From Clostridium sp. AM33-3 (GTDB lineage: Bacteria > Bacillota > Clostridia > Lachnospirales > Lachnospiraceae), in the NCBI RefSeq assembly GCF_003480315.1, contig NZ_QUIV01000004.1, positions 1 through 64,000 of the forward strand: a stretch of 64,000 nucleotides of DNA, given 5' to 3'. Every line of letters begins with the position of its first letter. The stretch's first letter is position 1. Below the pieces are notes generated by a model. The model was given only the letters and a program-made list of their open reading frames with translations. It did not search any database and was not told the origin of the DNA. The position numbers and the translations under genes are program-made. This document shows, piece by piece, positions 17,323-25,933 of the stretch.

Positions 17323-18278
17323 AAGAGAGAGCCAAAGAGCTGCTTGCCTCCGGTCAGGTACAGCGTGTCCTTGGATGGAAACGCGGCGAAGACCTGCCTT
17401 ATAATCCGCAGCCGGCCTTTTTTGAAAACGGAGAACAGCTGGAGGAGCTGGTTTATGACAGCTTCTGCGGGGCAAACTTAAGCAAATATATGATCCAGGC
17501 CAGCAAGCTGGAAGGGAAGACCCTGGTTTTCTTAAAACCGTGTGATACCTACAGTTTCAACCAGTTATTAAAAGAGCGCCGGATTGACCGCGAAAAGAGC
17601 TACATTATCGGCGTGGGCTGCAAGGGCAAGCTGGATATTGAAAAGATCAAAAATACAGGCATAAAGGGCATTGAGTCTGTGGAGGAGGATGGCGACACCC
17701 TTCATATTCAGACCATCTATGGAGAAAAGACCTGTTCCTTTGCAGACGGCATCCTGGAGCGCTGCCTGTGCTGCAAGGGAAATGAGCATAAGGTATACGA
17801 TGAGCTGATTCACGAGGAGCTGGAGCTGGCCGTACCGGCTGAGGACCGCTTCGCGAAAGTGCGGGAGTTAGAGAGTCTGAGTCCGGAGGAGCGTTTCGCT
17901 TTCTGGCAGGGTGAGCTTTCCAAGTGTATCCGCTGCAATGCCTGCCGCAATGTCTGTCCGGCCTGCAGCTGCAACAAGTGTGTATTTGACAGTGACCGTT
18001 TTGATACCGCGCAGAAAGCCAACGCAGATACCTTTGAGGAACAGATGTTCCACTTAATCCGTGCCTTCCATGTGGCAGGACGTTGTACTGACTGCGGCGA
18101 GTGCAGCCGCGTGTGTCCGCAGGGCATTCCACTTCATTTGCTGAACCGCAAGATGATCAAGGATATCGACCAGTTCTACGGAGAATATCAGGCTGGTGAT
18201 GATACGGAGTCAAGAGCACCGCTTACCGATTTCCGTCTGGATGATGTAGAGCCGGGAGCTGCCGGGGAAAGGGGTTAG
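17310..18278 (+). CDS. flxC: FlxC-like 4Fe-4S dicluster protein
   Basis: A 322-residue iron-sulfur subunit. The N-terminal half resembles the FrhB/FdhB-type electron-transfer domain (KYMIQASKLEGKT, VFLKPCDTYSF and YIIGVGCKGK). The C-terminal part holds two ferredoxin motifs, CIRCNACRNVCP (about residue 207) and CTDCGECSRVCP (about 260), plus extra cysteines (CSCNKC). The start ATG 17310 has TTGGAGGA upstream and overlaps flxD by 13 bases. In FlxABCD-HdrABC complexes FlxB and FlxC carry the clusters joining the flavin subunit FlxA to HdrA through FlxD. Confidence 0.82.
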   Translation: MQEIKERAKELLASGQVQRVLGWKRGEDLPYNPQPAFFENGEQLEELVYDSFCGANLSKYMIQASKLEGKTLVFLKPCDTYSFNQLLKERRIDREKSYIIGVGCKGKLDIEKIKNTGIKGIESVEEDGDTLHIQTIYGEKTCSFADGILERCLCCKGNEHKVYDELIHEELELAVPAEDRFAKVRELESLSPEERFAFWQGELSKCIRCNACRNVCPACSCNKCVFDSDRFDTAQKANADTFEEQMFHLIRAFHVAGRCTDCGECSRVCPQGIPLHLLNRKMIKDIDQFYGEYQAGDDTESRAPLTDFRLDDVEPGAAGERG

Positions 18279-18281
18279 GAT

Positions 18282-19319
18282 ATGTACAAAATTTCAAATG
18301 AAAAACTTCCGTTACTCTTTGCCGCCATCGCAGAAAACATGGATCTTTATATGCCGCTTCACAAACATGGTCAGGTAAACTACGGAATCTGGACAAACGA
18401 GGAAGAGCCGGCGCTGGATGCGCTGAATGCAGTGAAATCTCCAAAGGATCTTTTCTTTCCGCAGAGTGAGACACTGTATACCTGTTATAAAGAGGGAAAG
18501 AAGATTTCCATCGATCCCCAGCAGCTTTGCGGCGAGTCCTTTGCCGTGTTTGGCATCCGGGCCTGTGATGTAAAGGGCATTGAGGTTCTGGACCGGGTAT
18601 TCCTGGCCGATCCGGTGGATTCCTACTATCAGGCACGCAGAGAGCATGGTGTGCTGATCTCAAGAGCCTGCCATGAGCCGGATGTAACCTGTTTCTGCAA
18701 GGCATTCGATATCGATGCCGCAGAGCCGGTTGGCGATATCGTAACCTGGAGCGTGGGAGAGGATCTGTACTGGAAGCCGGCAACCGAAAAAGGAGCTGCG
18801 CTCACAGAAACCGTGAAGGAACTGCTCACAGAGGCAGACAAAACCGGTGAGGAGGCTGTGGAAGCAGAAAAAGAGCAGATCCGTGCCATTACCGGAAAGC
18901 TTCCTTACAGCAGCCTTTCCCTGGACTACTTCAAAAACACCCCGATGCAGGAAATCTTTGATTCTCCGAAATGGGATGAACTTTATAAGCCGTGCCTGGC
19001 CTGTGGTACCTGCACCTTTGTGTGTCCGACCTGCCAGTGCTACGATATCCGGGATTATGACACCGGAAAGGGAATCCGCAGATTCCGTTGCTGGGATTCC
19101 TGTATGTACTCTGACTTCACCCTGATGGCCCACGGCAACAACCGTAAGAGCCAGAAGGAGCGTTTCCGTCAGAGATTCATGCACAAGCTGGTATATTATC
19201 CGGAAAACAACGGCGGCCTGTTTTCCTGTGTAGGATGCGGACGCTGTGTGAACAAATGTCCTTCCGGATTGAATATCCTGAAGGTGATCAAAAGTCTGGG
19301 GGTGACAGAAGATGTGTAG
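18282..19319 (+). CDS. flxB: FlxB-like 4Fe-4S dicluster protein (AsrA/HydB family)
   Basis: A 345-residue iron-sulfur protein of the family containing anaerobic sulfite reductase AsrA and sulfhydrogenase beta. The N-terminal domain includes FGIRACDVKGIEVLDR. Ferredoxin motifs are CLACGTCTFVCPTC near residue 240 and CVGCGRCVNKCP near 312. It begins 3 bases after flxC and its end overlaps flxA. On sequence alone it could be called a sulfite reductase subunit, but the missing siroheme subunit (AsrC) and the Hdr/MvhD neighbours make the FlxB assignment much better. Confidence 0.82.
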   Translation: MYKISNEKLPLLFAAIAENMDLYMPLHKHGQVNYGIWTNEEEPALDALNAVKSPKDLFFPQSETLYTCYKEGKKISIDPQQLCGESFAVFGIRACDVKGIEVLDRVFLADPVDSYYQARREHGVLISRACHEPDVTCFCKAFDIDAAEPVGDIVTWSVGEDLYWKPATEKGAALTETVKELLTEADKTGEEAVEAEKEQIRAITGKLPYSSLSLDYFKNTPMQEIFDSPKWDELYKPCLACGTCTFVCPTCQCYDIRDYDTGKGIRRFRCWDSCMYSDFTLMAHGNNRKSQKERFRQRFMHKLVYYPENNGGLFSCVGCGRCVNKCPSGLNILKVIKSLGVTEDV

Positions 19320-20166
19320 CTGTGGATGCGGCGGAAGCCATAAACACGATGAATTAGTGCCGATGGTCGGCGTGATCACGGATATCAAGGATCAGACCCC
19401 GGATGTCAAGACTTTTCGGGTAGAACGTCCGGAGGGCGGAAAGCTCTTTGAGCATATGCCGGGACAGTGCGCCATGATCAGCGTGCCGGGAGTGGGTGAG
19501 GCTATGTTTTCCATTACCTCTTCCCCAACCAATAAAAAATATCAGGAGTTCAGCATCAAGCGCTGCGGAACCCTGACCGATTATCTGCATACGATGGAGG
19601 TCGGAGATGAGCTGACCGTGAGAGGACCTTACGGCAATGCATTTCCGGTAGAAACGGTATTAAAGGGACAGAATCTTCTGTTTGTAGCGGGAGGCATCGG
19701 CCTGGCACCGCTTCGTTCCGTCATCAACTATGTGATGGACAACCGTGAAAATTACGGTACTGTAGATATCCTTTACGGTTCCCGCTCTAAGGAAGATCTG
19801 GTTGGCCTGGATGAGATTCAGAACGAGTGGACGAAGGACAAGGGCGTGAATGTATATCTGACCATCGACCGGGAGCAGCCGGAATGGGACGGCCATGTAG
19901 GCTTTGTTCCTTCCTATTTAAAAGAACTGGAATTTTCAGTAGATAAAACCGTTCTGGTCTGCGGACCGCCGATCATGATCAAGTTTGTACTGGCGGCTCT
20001 GCAGGAGATGGGCTTTGAGAAGACCCAGGTGTATACCACACTGGAGCTCCGCATGAAATGCGGCATCGGTAAATGCGGACGCTGCAACATCGGTTCCAAG
20101 TATGTCTGCAAGGATGGACCGGTATTCCGGTGCGACGAGGTAGACGAGCTGCCGGATGAGTACTAA
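19312..20166 (+). CDS. flxA: FlxA-like FAD/NAD(P)-binding subunit
   Basis: A 284-residue flavoprotein of the AsrB/dihydroorotate-dehydrogenase-electron-transfer fold. It has an FAD-binding barrel (about residues 15-115, with MFSITSSP) and an NAD-binding domain with AGGIGLAPLR near residue 125 and VCGPPIMIKF near 218. The C-terminal CGIGKCGRCNIG plus a later Cys forms a [2Fe-2S] site. The N-terminus MCSCGCGGSHKHD is an additional Cys/His-rich tail of unknown use. It overlaps flxB by 8 bases. This is the expected NADH entry point of the complex. Confidence 0.87.
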   Translation: MCSCGCGGSHKHDELVPMVGVITDIKDQTPDVKTFRVERPEGGKLFEHMPGQCAMISVPGVGEAMFSITSSPTNKKYQEFSIKRCGTLTDYLHTMEVGDELTVRGPYGNAFPVETVLKGQNLLFVAGGIGLAPLRSVINYVMDNRENYGTVDILYGSRSKEDLVGLDEIQNEWTKDKGVNVYLTIDREQPEWDGHVGFVPSYLKELEFSVDKTVLVCGPPIMIKFVLAALQEMGFEKTQVYTTLELRMKCGIGKCGRCNIGSKYVCKDGPVFRCDEVDELPDEY

Positions 20167-20202
20167 GGCTGGATTACGAGGATAATCAGGAAGGATAAAA
20201 AA

Positions 20203-20877
20203 ATGCAGGAAATGGTAAATGTTTATTTCTATGGTAAAAAATATACGGTACCGGCAGATCTGACCATCATGACCGCTATGGAATATGCCGGATACAAACT
20301 GGTAAGAGGCTGCGGCTGCCGTCACGGATTCTGTGGTGCCTGTGCAACCATCTACCGGATCAAGGGACAGAATGAATTAAAGACCTGTCTGGCCTGCCAG
20401 ACTCAGGTGCAGGAGGGAATGTATGTGGCAAGCATCCCGTTCTTCCCGACGGACAAGCGCACCTACGACATTGAGGATCTCCGTCCGAATGAGCAGATCA
20501 TGATGGAGCTGTACCCGGAGATTTACAGCTGTATCGGCTGTAATGCCTGTACCAAGGCATGCCCGCAGAAGTTAAATGTTATGCAGTATATTGCCTATGC
20601 GCAGAGAGGCGATTTCGAGAAATGCGCGAAGGAATCCTTTGACTGCGTAAGCTGCGGAATCTGCTCCACCCGATGCCCGGCCGGAATCTCCCATCCGATG
20701 GTAGGCCTGCTGGCCAGAAGACTGACCGGCAAGTACATTGCGCCGGAGAGCGAGCATCTGGAGAAGCGTGTGGATGAGATCCGCCATGGCGAGTACGATC
20801 AGTTGATCGAGCAGATCATGGAGACCCCGATCGACCAGATGAAGGAACTGTACAACAACCGCGATATCGAGAAATAA
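20203..20877 (+). CDS. Fumarate reductase iron-sulfur subunit (TfrB/SdhB-like, soluble)
   Basis: A 224-residue iron-sulfur protein. The N-terminal plant-type [2Fe-2S] domain has CGCRHGFCGAC (about residues 34-44) and CLACQ (about 65). The C-terminal part has two ferredoxin motifs, CIGCNACTKACP (about 108) and CVSCGICSTRCP (about 149). This resembles FrdB/SdhB and the N-terminal half of the archaeal thiol:fumarate reductase TfrB, but without the TfrB CCG domain. No membrane anchor gene (SdhC/D) is present, so the enzyme should be cytosolic. It lies 36 bases after flxA and 15 bases before the flavoprotein gene. Confidence 0.88.
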   Translation: MQEMVNVYFYGKKYTVPADLTIMTAMEYAGYKLVRGCGCRHGFCGACATIYRIKGQNELKTCLACQTQVQEGMYVASIPFFPTDKRTYDIEDLRPNEQIMMELYPEIYSCIGCNACTKACPQKLNVMQYIAYAQRGDFEKCAKESFDCVSCGICSTRCPAGISHPMVGLLARRLTGKYIAPESEHLEKRVDEIRHGEYDQLIEQIMETPIDQMKELYNNRDIEK

Positions 20878-20892
20878 GGGAGGGATGAAGTC

Positions 20893-22503
20893 ATGTATAC
20901 AGAGGAAATGCTGGAATCCATTAAGAAGGTAGAAGCATCCAGAGCATCCAGAATCGGAAAAGAATTACGCCGTATGGATGCGGACGAGAAAGACAATCTG
21001 CTGAAAGAGTTTCATCCTGACTACAAGGAGAGCGGATTCGCAACCTTAGAGATGGGACCGAACAAGGGCGAGAAGGCACCGGCCGAGCTGGCCGAGCTGC
21101 TGCAGGCTAACAGCCGTGTACTGGGCAAGGATATTGACCTTACCCATCCGGATTACGATGTTGATGTGCTGGTTATCGGCGGCGGCGGAGCAGGCGCTTC
21201 CGCAGCCATAGAGGCTCACAACGGCGGAGCGAACGTCATGATCGTGACCAAGTTAAGAATTGGTGATGCAAACACCATGATGGCAGAGGGCGGCATTCAG
21301 GCAGCAGATAAGGAGAATGACTCTCCGCAGAGACATTATCTGGATGCGTTCGGCGGCGGTCATTTCGCTGCAAAGCCGGAGCTGTTATCCAAGCTGGTTA
21401 TGGAGGCTCCGGAGGCTATCCAGTGGCTGAATGATCTGGGTGTTATGTTTGATAAGAACCCGGATGGCACTATGGTAACCACCCATGGAGGCGGTACCTC
21501 CAGAAAGAGAATGCATGCCTGTGCCGATTACTCCGGTGCCGAGATCATGCGTGTGCTGCGTGATGAGGTCATCAACCGCGGCATTCCGGTTGTAGATTTT
21601 ACCTCAGCCATTGAGCTGATCAAGGATGACAAGGGCCAGATTGCCGGCGCGGTTCTCCAGAATATGGAGACCGATGAGTACCTGATCGCAAGAGCAAAGG
21701 TTGTTATTATTGCAACCGGCGGCGCAGGACGCCTGCATTACCAGGGTTTCCCGACCTCCAATCACTACGGCGCAACTGCAGATGGACTGGTTCTGGGATA
21801 CCGTGCAGGAGCAAATCTACTGTACCAGGATACCATTCAGTATCACCCGACCGGTGTTGCTTACCCGGCTCAGCTGTTTGGTGCCCTGGTAACCGAGAAG
21901 GTACGTTCCGTAGGTGCCCAGCTGGTAAACCGTGAAGGCGAAGCCTTCATGCATCCGCTGGAGACCCGTGATGTATCCGCAGCGTCTATTATCCGTGAGT
22001 GCACGGCACGCGGAAATGGTGTTCCGACTCCGGGCGGCGGCTATGGTGTATGGCTGGATACCCCGATGATCGAGATGATCCATGGCGAGGGAACCATTGA
22101 GAAGCGTATCCCGGCTATGCTGCGTATGTACATGAACTATGGCATTGATATGCGCAAGGTGCCGATCCTGATCTACCCGACCCTGCATTATCAGAACGGC
22201 GGTCTGGAGATCGGTGCAGATTGTGCGACCATCAACATCCCGAATCTGCTGGTAGCAGGCGAGGCTGTCGGAGGAATCCACGGACGCAACCGTCTGATGG
22301 GCAACTCCCTGTTAGATATCATTGTATTTGGCCGTGATGCAGGAAAGCATGCCGCAGAGCTTACCCATGAAGTAGAGCTTGGCACACCGAATCTGGATCA
22401 TGTGGAGAAGTTTGCCGAGGAGCTGGAAGCTGCCGGCATTCACACCGACCGTGTATCTCCGCTTCTTCTTCCGCCGTATGCGCGCAGAGAGAGAAGCTTA
22501 TAA
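20893..22503 (+). CDS. Fumarate reductase / succinate dehydrogenase flavoprotein subunit
   Basis: A 536-residue flavoprotein that would reduce fumarate to succinate. The dinucleotide-binding VIGGGGAGASAAIE is near residue 95, MMAEGGIQAA near 130 corresponds to the FAD attachment region, and THGGGTSRKRMH near 197 and QYHPTG near 316 are active-site segments. The substrate-capping box GRNRLMGNSLLDIIVFGR lies near residue 465. The first 90 residues are a helical, acidic extension before the FAD fold. It is the last gene of the hdr-flx operon and ends at a bidirectional terminator. Succinate oxidation is possible, but the fermentative context favours fumarate reduction. Confidence 0.9.
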   Translation: MYTEEMLESIKKVEASRASRIGKELRRMDADEKDNLLKEFHPDYKESGFATLEMGPNKGEKAPAELAELLQANSRVLGKDIDLTHPDYDVDVLVIGGGGAGASAAIEAHNGGANVMIVTKLRIGDANTMMAEGGIQAADKENDSPQRHYLDAFGGGHFAAKPELLSKLVMEAPEAIQWLNDLGVMFDKNPDGTMVTTHGGGTSRKRMHACADYSGAEIMRVLRDEVINRGIPVVDFTSAIELIKDDKGQIAGAVLQNMETDEYLIARAKVVIIATGGAGRLHYQGFPTSNHYGATADGLVLGYRAGANLLYQDTIQYHPTGVAYPAQLFGALVTEKVRSVGAQLVNREGEAFMHPLETRDVSAASIIRECTARGNGVPTPGGGYGVWLDTPMIEMIHGEGTIEKRIPAMLRMYMNYGIDMRKVPILIYPTLHYQNGGLEIGADCATINIPNLLVAGEAVGGIHGRNRLMGNSLLDIIVFGRDAGKHAAELTHEVELGTPNLDHVEKFAEELEAAGIHTDRVSPLLLPPYARRERSL

Positions 22504-22512
22504 GATGCGAAA

Positions 22513-22547
22513 GGGGCTGTCGCAATAGCGGCAGCCCCATATTTTTT
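22513..22547. terminator. Bidirectional terminator between frdA-like gene and malic enzyme
   Basis: Stem GGGGCTG (22513-22519) with CAGCCCC (22532-22538), extended inward by CGC/GCG around an AATA loop. A T-run follows at 22541-22547. On the other strand the stem ends with TTT, serving the convergent malic enzyme gene. Confidence 0.88.
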
Positions 22548-22557
22548 ATTGTTGTCA

Positions 22558-23727
22558 TTAAACTCTTGCGATGCCCTGTTCTACAGCGGTGTCAGCTACA
22601 GCCTTAGCAACTACGTCAGCCACGGTCTTATCAAGCGGGGAAGCAATGATGTTCTCTGCGGTCAGCTGATCATCCGGGATCAGGCTGGCGATAGCGTAGG
22701 AAGCACGCTCCTTCATCAGCTCAGTGATCTCTTTCGCACGGACGGAGAGTGCACCCTTGAAGACACCCGGGAATACCAGGACGTTGTTGATCTGGTTCGG
22801 GAAGTCGGAACGTCCGGTACCAACAACAGCAGCGCCGCCAGCCAGAGCCTCATCCGGCATGATCTCCGGGGTCGGGTTAGCCATGGCGAAGACGATACCA
22901 TTGTTCATGGTGGAAACCATCTCTTTGGTTACCAGTCCAGGACGGGATACGCCGATGAATGCGTCAGCACCCTTTAATGCGTCAGCCAGCTTGCCGTGCT
23001 CGTGCGCTAAGTTGCTGACATGGGAAATCTCTTCCTGTCCGGCATTTAAGCCCTCATCACCCTCGCAGATGATGCCGTTGATGTCGCACATGATTACATT
23101 ACCGAAGCCCATGTTGATGAGGTGCTTACCAATTGCGATGCCGGCTGCGCCTGCGCCGTTGATGACGATGCGCATCTTGCCCATCTCTTTTTTGGTTACC
23201 TTCATGGCATTGATCAGGGCTGCAGCAACGACGATGGCGGTACCATGCTGGTCATCGTGGAATACCGGGATGTCGCAGATCTCCTTTAAGCGGCGCTCAA
23301 TTTCGAAGCAGCGCGGAGCAGCAATATCCTCCAGGTTGATGCCGCCGAAGCTCTTGGAGATCAGGTAGATGGTCTGGACGATGGTGTCGGTATCCTTGGA
23401 ATCGATGCAGATCGGGAATGCGTCTACGTCGGCGAACTCCTTGAAGAGGGCACATTTGCCTTCCATAACAGGCATGCCTGCGGCCGGTCCGATGTCGCCA
23501 AGCCCCAGAACAGCAGTGCCGTCGGTGATGACAGCAACCAGATTCCCACGGCGGGTCAGCTTAAAGGACTGCTCGTAGTCCTTGGCGATGACGCGGCACG
23601 GCTCTGCAACGCCTGGAGTGTAAGCCAGGGACAGATCCTCTCTGGTCTCGATTTTCTTGCGGGAAACAACCTCGATCTTGCCGCCTAACTCATAGTGCAT
23701 TTTTAAAGAAGCTTCGTTGATATCCAT
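22558..23727 (-). CDS. Malic enzyme (NAD(P)-dependent, decarboxylating)
   Basis: A 389-residue enzyme converting malate to pyruvate and CO2 with reduction of NAD(P). Conserved segments are [11 protein letters not shown] near residue 38, the [14 protein letters not shown] box near 75, FHDDQHGTA near 146 (metal site) and [11 protein letters not shown] near 180 (dinucleotide binding). The length fits the short bacterial type. The chosen start has AAAGGAG 8 bases upstream; the frame extends to 23805 without a ribosome site. It is the last gene of the minus-strand C4-acid operon, 43 bases after the class II fumarase. Confidence 0.93.
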   Translation of the reverse strand: MDINEASLKMHYELGGKIEVVSRKKIETREDLSLAYTPGVAEPCRVIAKDYEQSFKLTRRGNLVAVITDGTAVLGLGDIGPAAGMPVMEGKCALFKEFADVDAFPICIDSKDTDTIVQTIYLISKSFGGINLEDIAAPRCFEIERRLKEICDIPVFHDDQHGTAIVVAAALINAMKVTKKEMGKMRIVINGAGAAGIAIGKHLINMGFGNVIMCDINGIICEGDEGLNAGQEEISHVSNLAHEHGKLADALKGADAFIGVSRPGLVTKEMVSTMNNGIVFAMANPTPEIMPDEALAGGAAVVGTGRSDFPNQINNVLVFPGVFKGALSVRAKEITELMKERASYAIASLIPDDQLTAENIIASPLDKTVADVVAKAVADTAVEQGIARV

Positions 23728-23770
23728 GTTCTTGTTCTCCTTTGCTATGATCTTGTTATAAAAAATGAAA

Positions 23771-25135
23771 TTATACCATCTGTTCCGGTTTAAATACCTC
23801 GTCAAAACGCTCTGCGGTCAGGAATCCCAGGGCTACGCAGGCATCCTTCAGGGAAATATTTTCCTTGTAAGCCTTTTTGGCGGTCTTGGCTGCGTTCTCG
23901 TATCCGATGTATGGATTCAGGCAGGTAACCAGCATCAGGGACCGGTGCAGGTTGTCATCCATCTTTTCCTTGTTGGCGCGGATGCCGCATGCGCAGTTGT
24001 CGTTGAAGGAGGTCAGGGAGTCGGTTAACAGGCGGACGGACTGCAGGAAGTTGTAGATCAGCACCGGCATAAATACGTTCAGCTCAAAGTTGCCCTGGGA
24101 TGCTGCCATACCGACTGCGGTATCGTTGGCGATCACCTGGACTGCTACCATGGTAACGGACTCACACTGGGTCGGATTTACCTTACCCGGCATGATAGAG
24201 CTTCCCGGCTCGTTCTCCGGAATAAAGATTTCGCCTAAGCCGCAGCGCGGGCCGCTGGCCAGCCAGCGTACATCGTTGGCGATTTTCATCATATCCGCCG
24301 CAAGGCCTTTTAATGCGCCGTGAGCGAATACCAGCTCGTCCTTGCTGGTGAGAGAGTGGAACTTGTTGGATGCAGTTACAAACGGTTTGCCGGTCAGCTC
24401 GGAAACGGCCTTTGCTACCTCAGTGTCAAAGCCCTTCGGTGCGTTTAAGCCGGTTCCGACTGCGGTTCCGCCCAGAGCCAGCTCACGAAGTCCCGGAAGC
24501 GCCAGCTCCAGCATGGCTTTGGATTTCTCCAGCATATTTTTCCAGCCGCTGATCTCCTGGGAGAAGGTGATCGGGGTTGCATCCTGCAGATGGGTGCGTC
24601 CGGTCTTGATGATGCCTTCATTTTCCTTCATCAGGCGGTCAAAGGTTGCTGTCAGGCGGTCGATGGCCGGGAAGAGCTTGTCTTCAATCTCGGTAGCTGC
24701 CGCAATGTGCATGGCCGTCGGGAACGTGTCATTGGAACTCTGGGACATATTCGAATGGTCATTTGGATGGATCAGCTTCTCACCGGCAATCTCATTGGCC
24801 CGGTTGGCAATGACCTCATTTACGTTCATATTGGACTGGGTGCCGCTTCCGGTCTGCCATACAGCTAACGGGAAGTTGCCCTCCAGCCTGCCCTCCAGAA
24901 TCTCATCGCAGGCCTGGGCAATCAGTCCAGCGCGTTTGTCATCCATTTTGCCAAGACGGTTGTTGGCCATAGCGGCTGCCTTTTTTAAGATTGCAAAAGC
25001 GCGGATGACTTCGTTCGGGATTTTCTCGATGCCGATCCGGAAGTTTTGGTAGCTTCTTTGAGTCTGTGCACCCCAGTAGCGGTCTGCTGGAACCTGAACC
25101 TCACCCATTGAATCATGTTCTGTTCTGTACTCCAT
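23771..25135 (-). CDS. fumC: Class II fumarate hydratase
   Basis: A 454-residue fumarase of the aspartase/fumarase superfamily, interconverting fumarate and malate without an iron-sulfur cluster. The superfamily signature GSSIMPGKVNP lies near residue 313, GSGTQSNMNVNEV near 97 and GRTHLQDATP near 178. It has an AAGGAGGG ribosome site. Upstream are both a promoter and a strong hairpin, so it can be expressed separately from the Fe-S enzyme genes in front. Its presence beside a class I type hydratase gives the organism an iron-independent alternative or a division of labour. Confidence 0.95.
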   Translation of the reverse strand: MEYRTEHDSMGEVQVPADRYWGAQTQRSYQNFRIGIEKIPNEVIRAFAILKKAAAMANNRLGKMDDKRAGLIAQACDEILEGRLEGNFPLAVWQTGSGTQSNMNVNEVIANRANEIAGEKLIHPNDHSNMSQSSNDTFPTAMHIAAATEIEDKLFPAIDRLTATFDRLMKENEGIIKTGRTHLQDATPITFSQEISGWKNMLEKSKAMLELALPGLRELALGGTAVGTGLNAPKGFDTEVAKAVSELTGKPFVTASNKFHSLTSKDELVFAHGALKGLAADMMKIANDVRWLASGPRCGLGEIFIPENEPGSSIMPGKVNPTQCESVTMVAVQVIANDTAVGMAASQGNFELNVFMPVLIYNFLQSVRLLTDSLTSFNDNCACGIRANKEKMDDNLHRSLMLVTCLNPYIGYENAAKTAKKAYKENISLKDACVALGFLTAERFDEVFKPEQMV

Positions 25136-25174
25136 GTTGTAAAACCCTCCTTAAATCGTTAATTTTAAAACAAA

Positions 25175-25230
25175 AACAGCCCTGGGGGAGCAGGACGGGG
25201 CCACCCCCGGGCCTGCCGCCCAGCGCTGTT
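25175..25230 (-). terminator. Strong hairpin/terminator in the fumC leader
   Basis: Read on the minus strand, AACAGC-CTGGG pairs with CCCAG-GCTGTT (one mismatch), an inner GCAGG/CCTGC stem sits within, and TTTTTGTTTT follows. It is very GC-rich compared with its surroundings. It lies between a promoter at 25280-25308 and the fumC start at 25135, an attenuator-like order. Confidence 0.75.
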
Positions 25231-25279
25231 ATGATCGTGTTGTACCTCAGTGCCGCAAAAAAGCGTATGCACTGGCTTC

Positions 25280-25308
25280 ATCATACTGGATTTTGTATGA
25301 AATTGCAA
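25280..25308 (-). promoter_or_regulatory. Promoter in front of fumC
   Basis: On the minus strand: TTGCAA (25308-25303), 17-base spacer, TATGAT (25285-25280). Transcription would begin near 25273 and run through the hairpin at 25230-25175 before reaching fumC. Confidence 0.7.
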
Positions 25309-25309
25309 G

Positions 25310-25900
25310 TTAGGCCGGATAAATCTCATCCAGTTTCTTGAAAGCAGCTTCCTTCAGATTCTTATAGATGCTGTTTCCGTGAGTATCCATGCCGACTACC
25401 AGAGGACCAAACTCAACGGCCTCCAGATCCCAGAGTGCCTCCGGCATACCCATCTCAAACCAGGTAACATCTTGAATACCCTTGATACCCTGTGCCAGCT
25501 TTGCAGCACAGCCAGGAGCTGCCTGAAGGTAAACATAGCCATATTTTTCACAGGCTGCCAGAGTATCCTTTTCCATGCCGCCCTTTCCGACGACCGCTTT
25601 GACACCAAGCTTTCCAACCATGTCAGCGTATGGCTCCATACGGATACTGGTGGTCGGTCCGATTACGTTTAAGCGCCAGGAACCATCCTCATTCTTTAAG
25701 CATACCGGGCCGGCATGGAAGATGGCAGCGCCGTTGAAATCCTTCGGCAGCGGCTCGCCCTTCTCCAGTAACTGACGGATTCTTAAATGTCCCATATCTC
25801 TGGATGTAAAGATATGGCCGGTCAGATATACGACATCGCCGAGCTTTAACTCACGGACATCCTCTTCTTTAATAGGCATAGTAAGAACTTTCTTTTCCAT
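25310..25900 (-). CDS. Class I fumarase / L-tartrate dehydratase, beta subunit
   Basis: A 196-residue small subunit of the two-chain iron-sulfur hydro-lyases (fumarate hydratase class I beta or TtdB). Family features are LKLGDVVYLTGHIFTSRD near residue 20, NGAAIFHAGPV near 57, IGPTTSIRM near 84 and VGKGGM near 102. It follows the alpha subunit by 33 bases with an AAAGGAG site. Two-subunit fumarases and L-tartrate dehydratases are not separable by eye; the reaction is either fumarate to malate or tartrate to oxaloacetate. The promoter for fumC overlaps its 3' end region. Confidence 0.88.
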   Translation of the reverse strand: MEKKVLTMPIKEEDVRELKLGDVVYLTGHIFTSRDMGHLRIRQLLEKGEPLPKDFNGAAIFHAGPVCLKNEDGSWRLNVIGPTTSIRMEPYADMVGKLGVKAVVGKGGMEKDTLAACEKYGYVYLQAAPGCAAKLAQGIKGIQDVTWFEMGMPEALWDLEAVEFGPLVVGMDTHGNSIYKNLKEAAFKKLDEIYPA

Positions 25901-25933
25901 AAGGTTGTGATCTCCTTTCTGATCCGATACTGA

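Noticed and set aside
17310..20166. Anaerobic sulfite reductase (AsrA/AsrB) or sulfhydrogenase subunits
   Set aside because: The two proteins resemble these families, but there is no siroheme subunit AsrC or hydrogenase gene, and the order HdrBCA-MvhD-4Fe4S-4Fe4S-flavoprotein fits FlxABCD-HdrABC better.
22549..22977. Plus-strand frame of 142 codons over the malic enzyme gene
   Set aside because: It is antisense to a clearly conserved enzyme and shows no recognisable domain; shadow frame. The same applies to the other long antisense frames over fumC, htpG and frdA-like genes.
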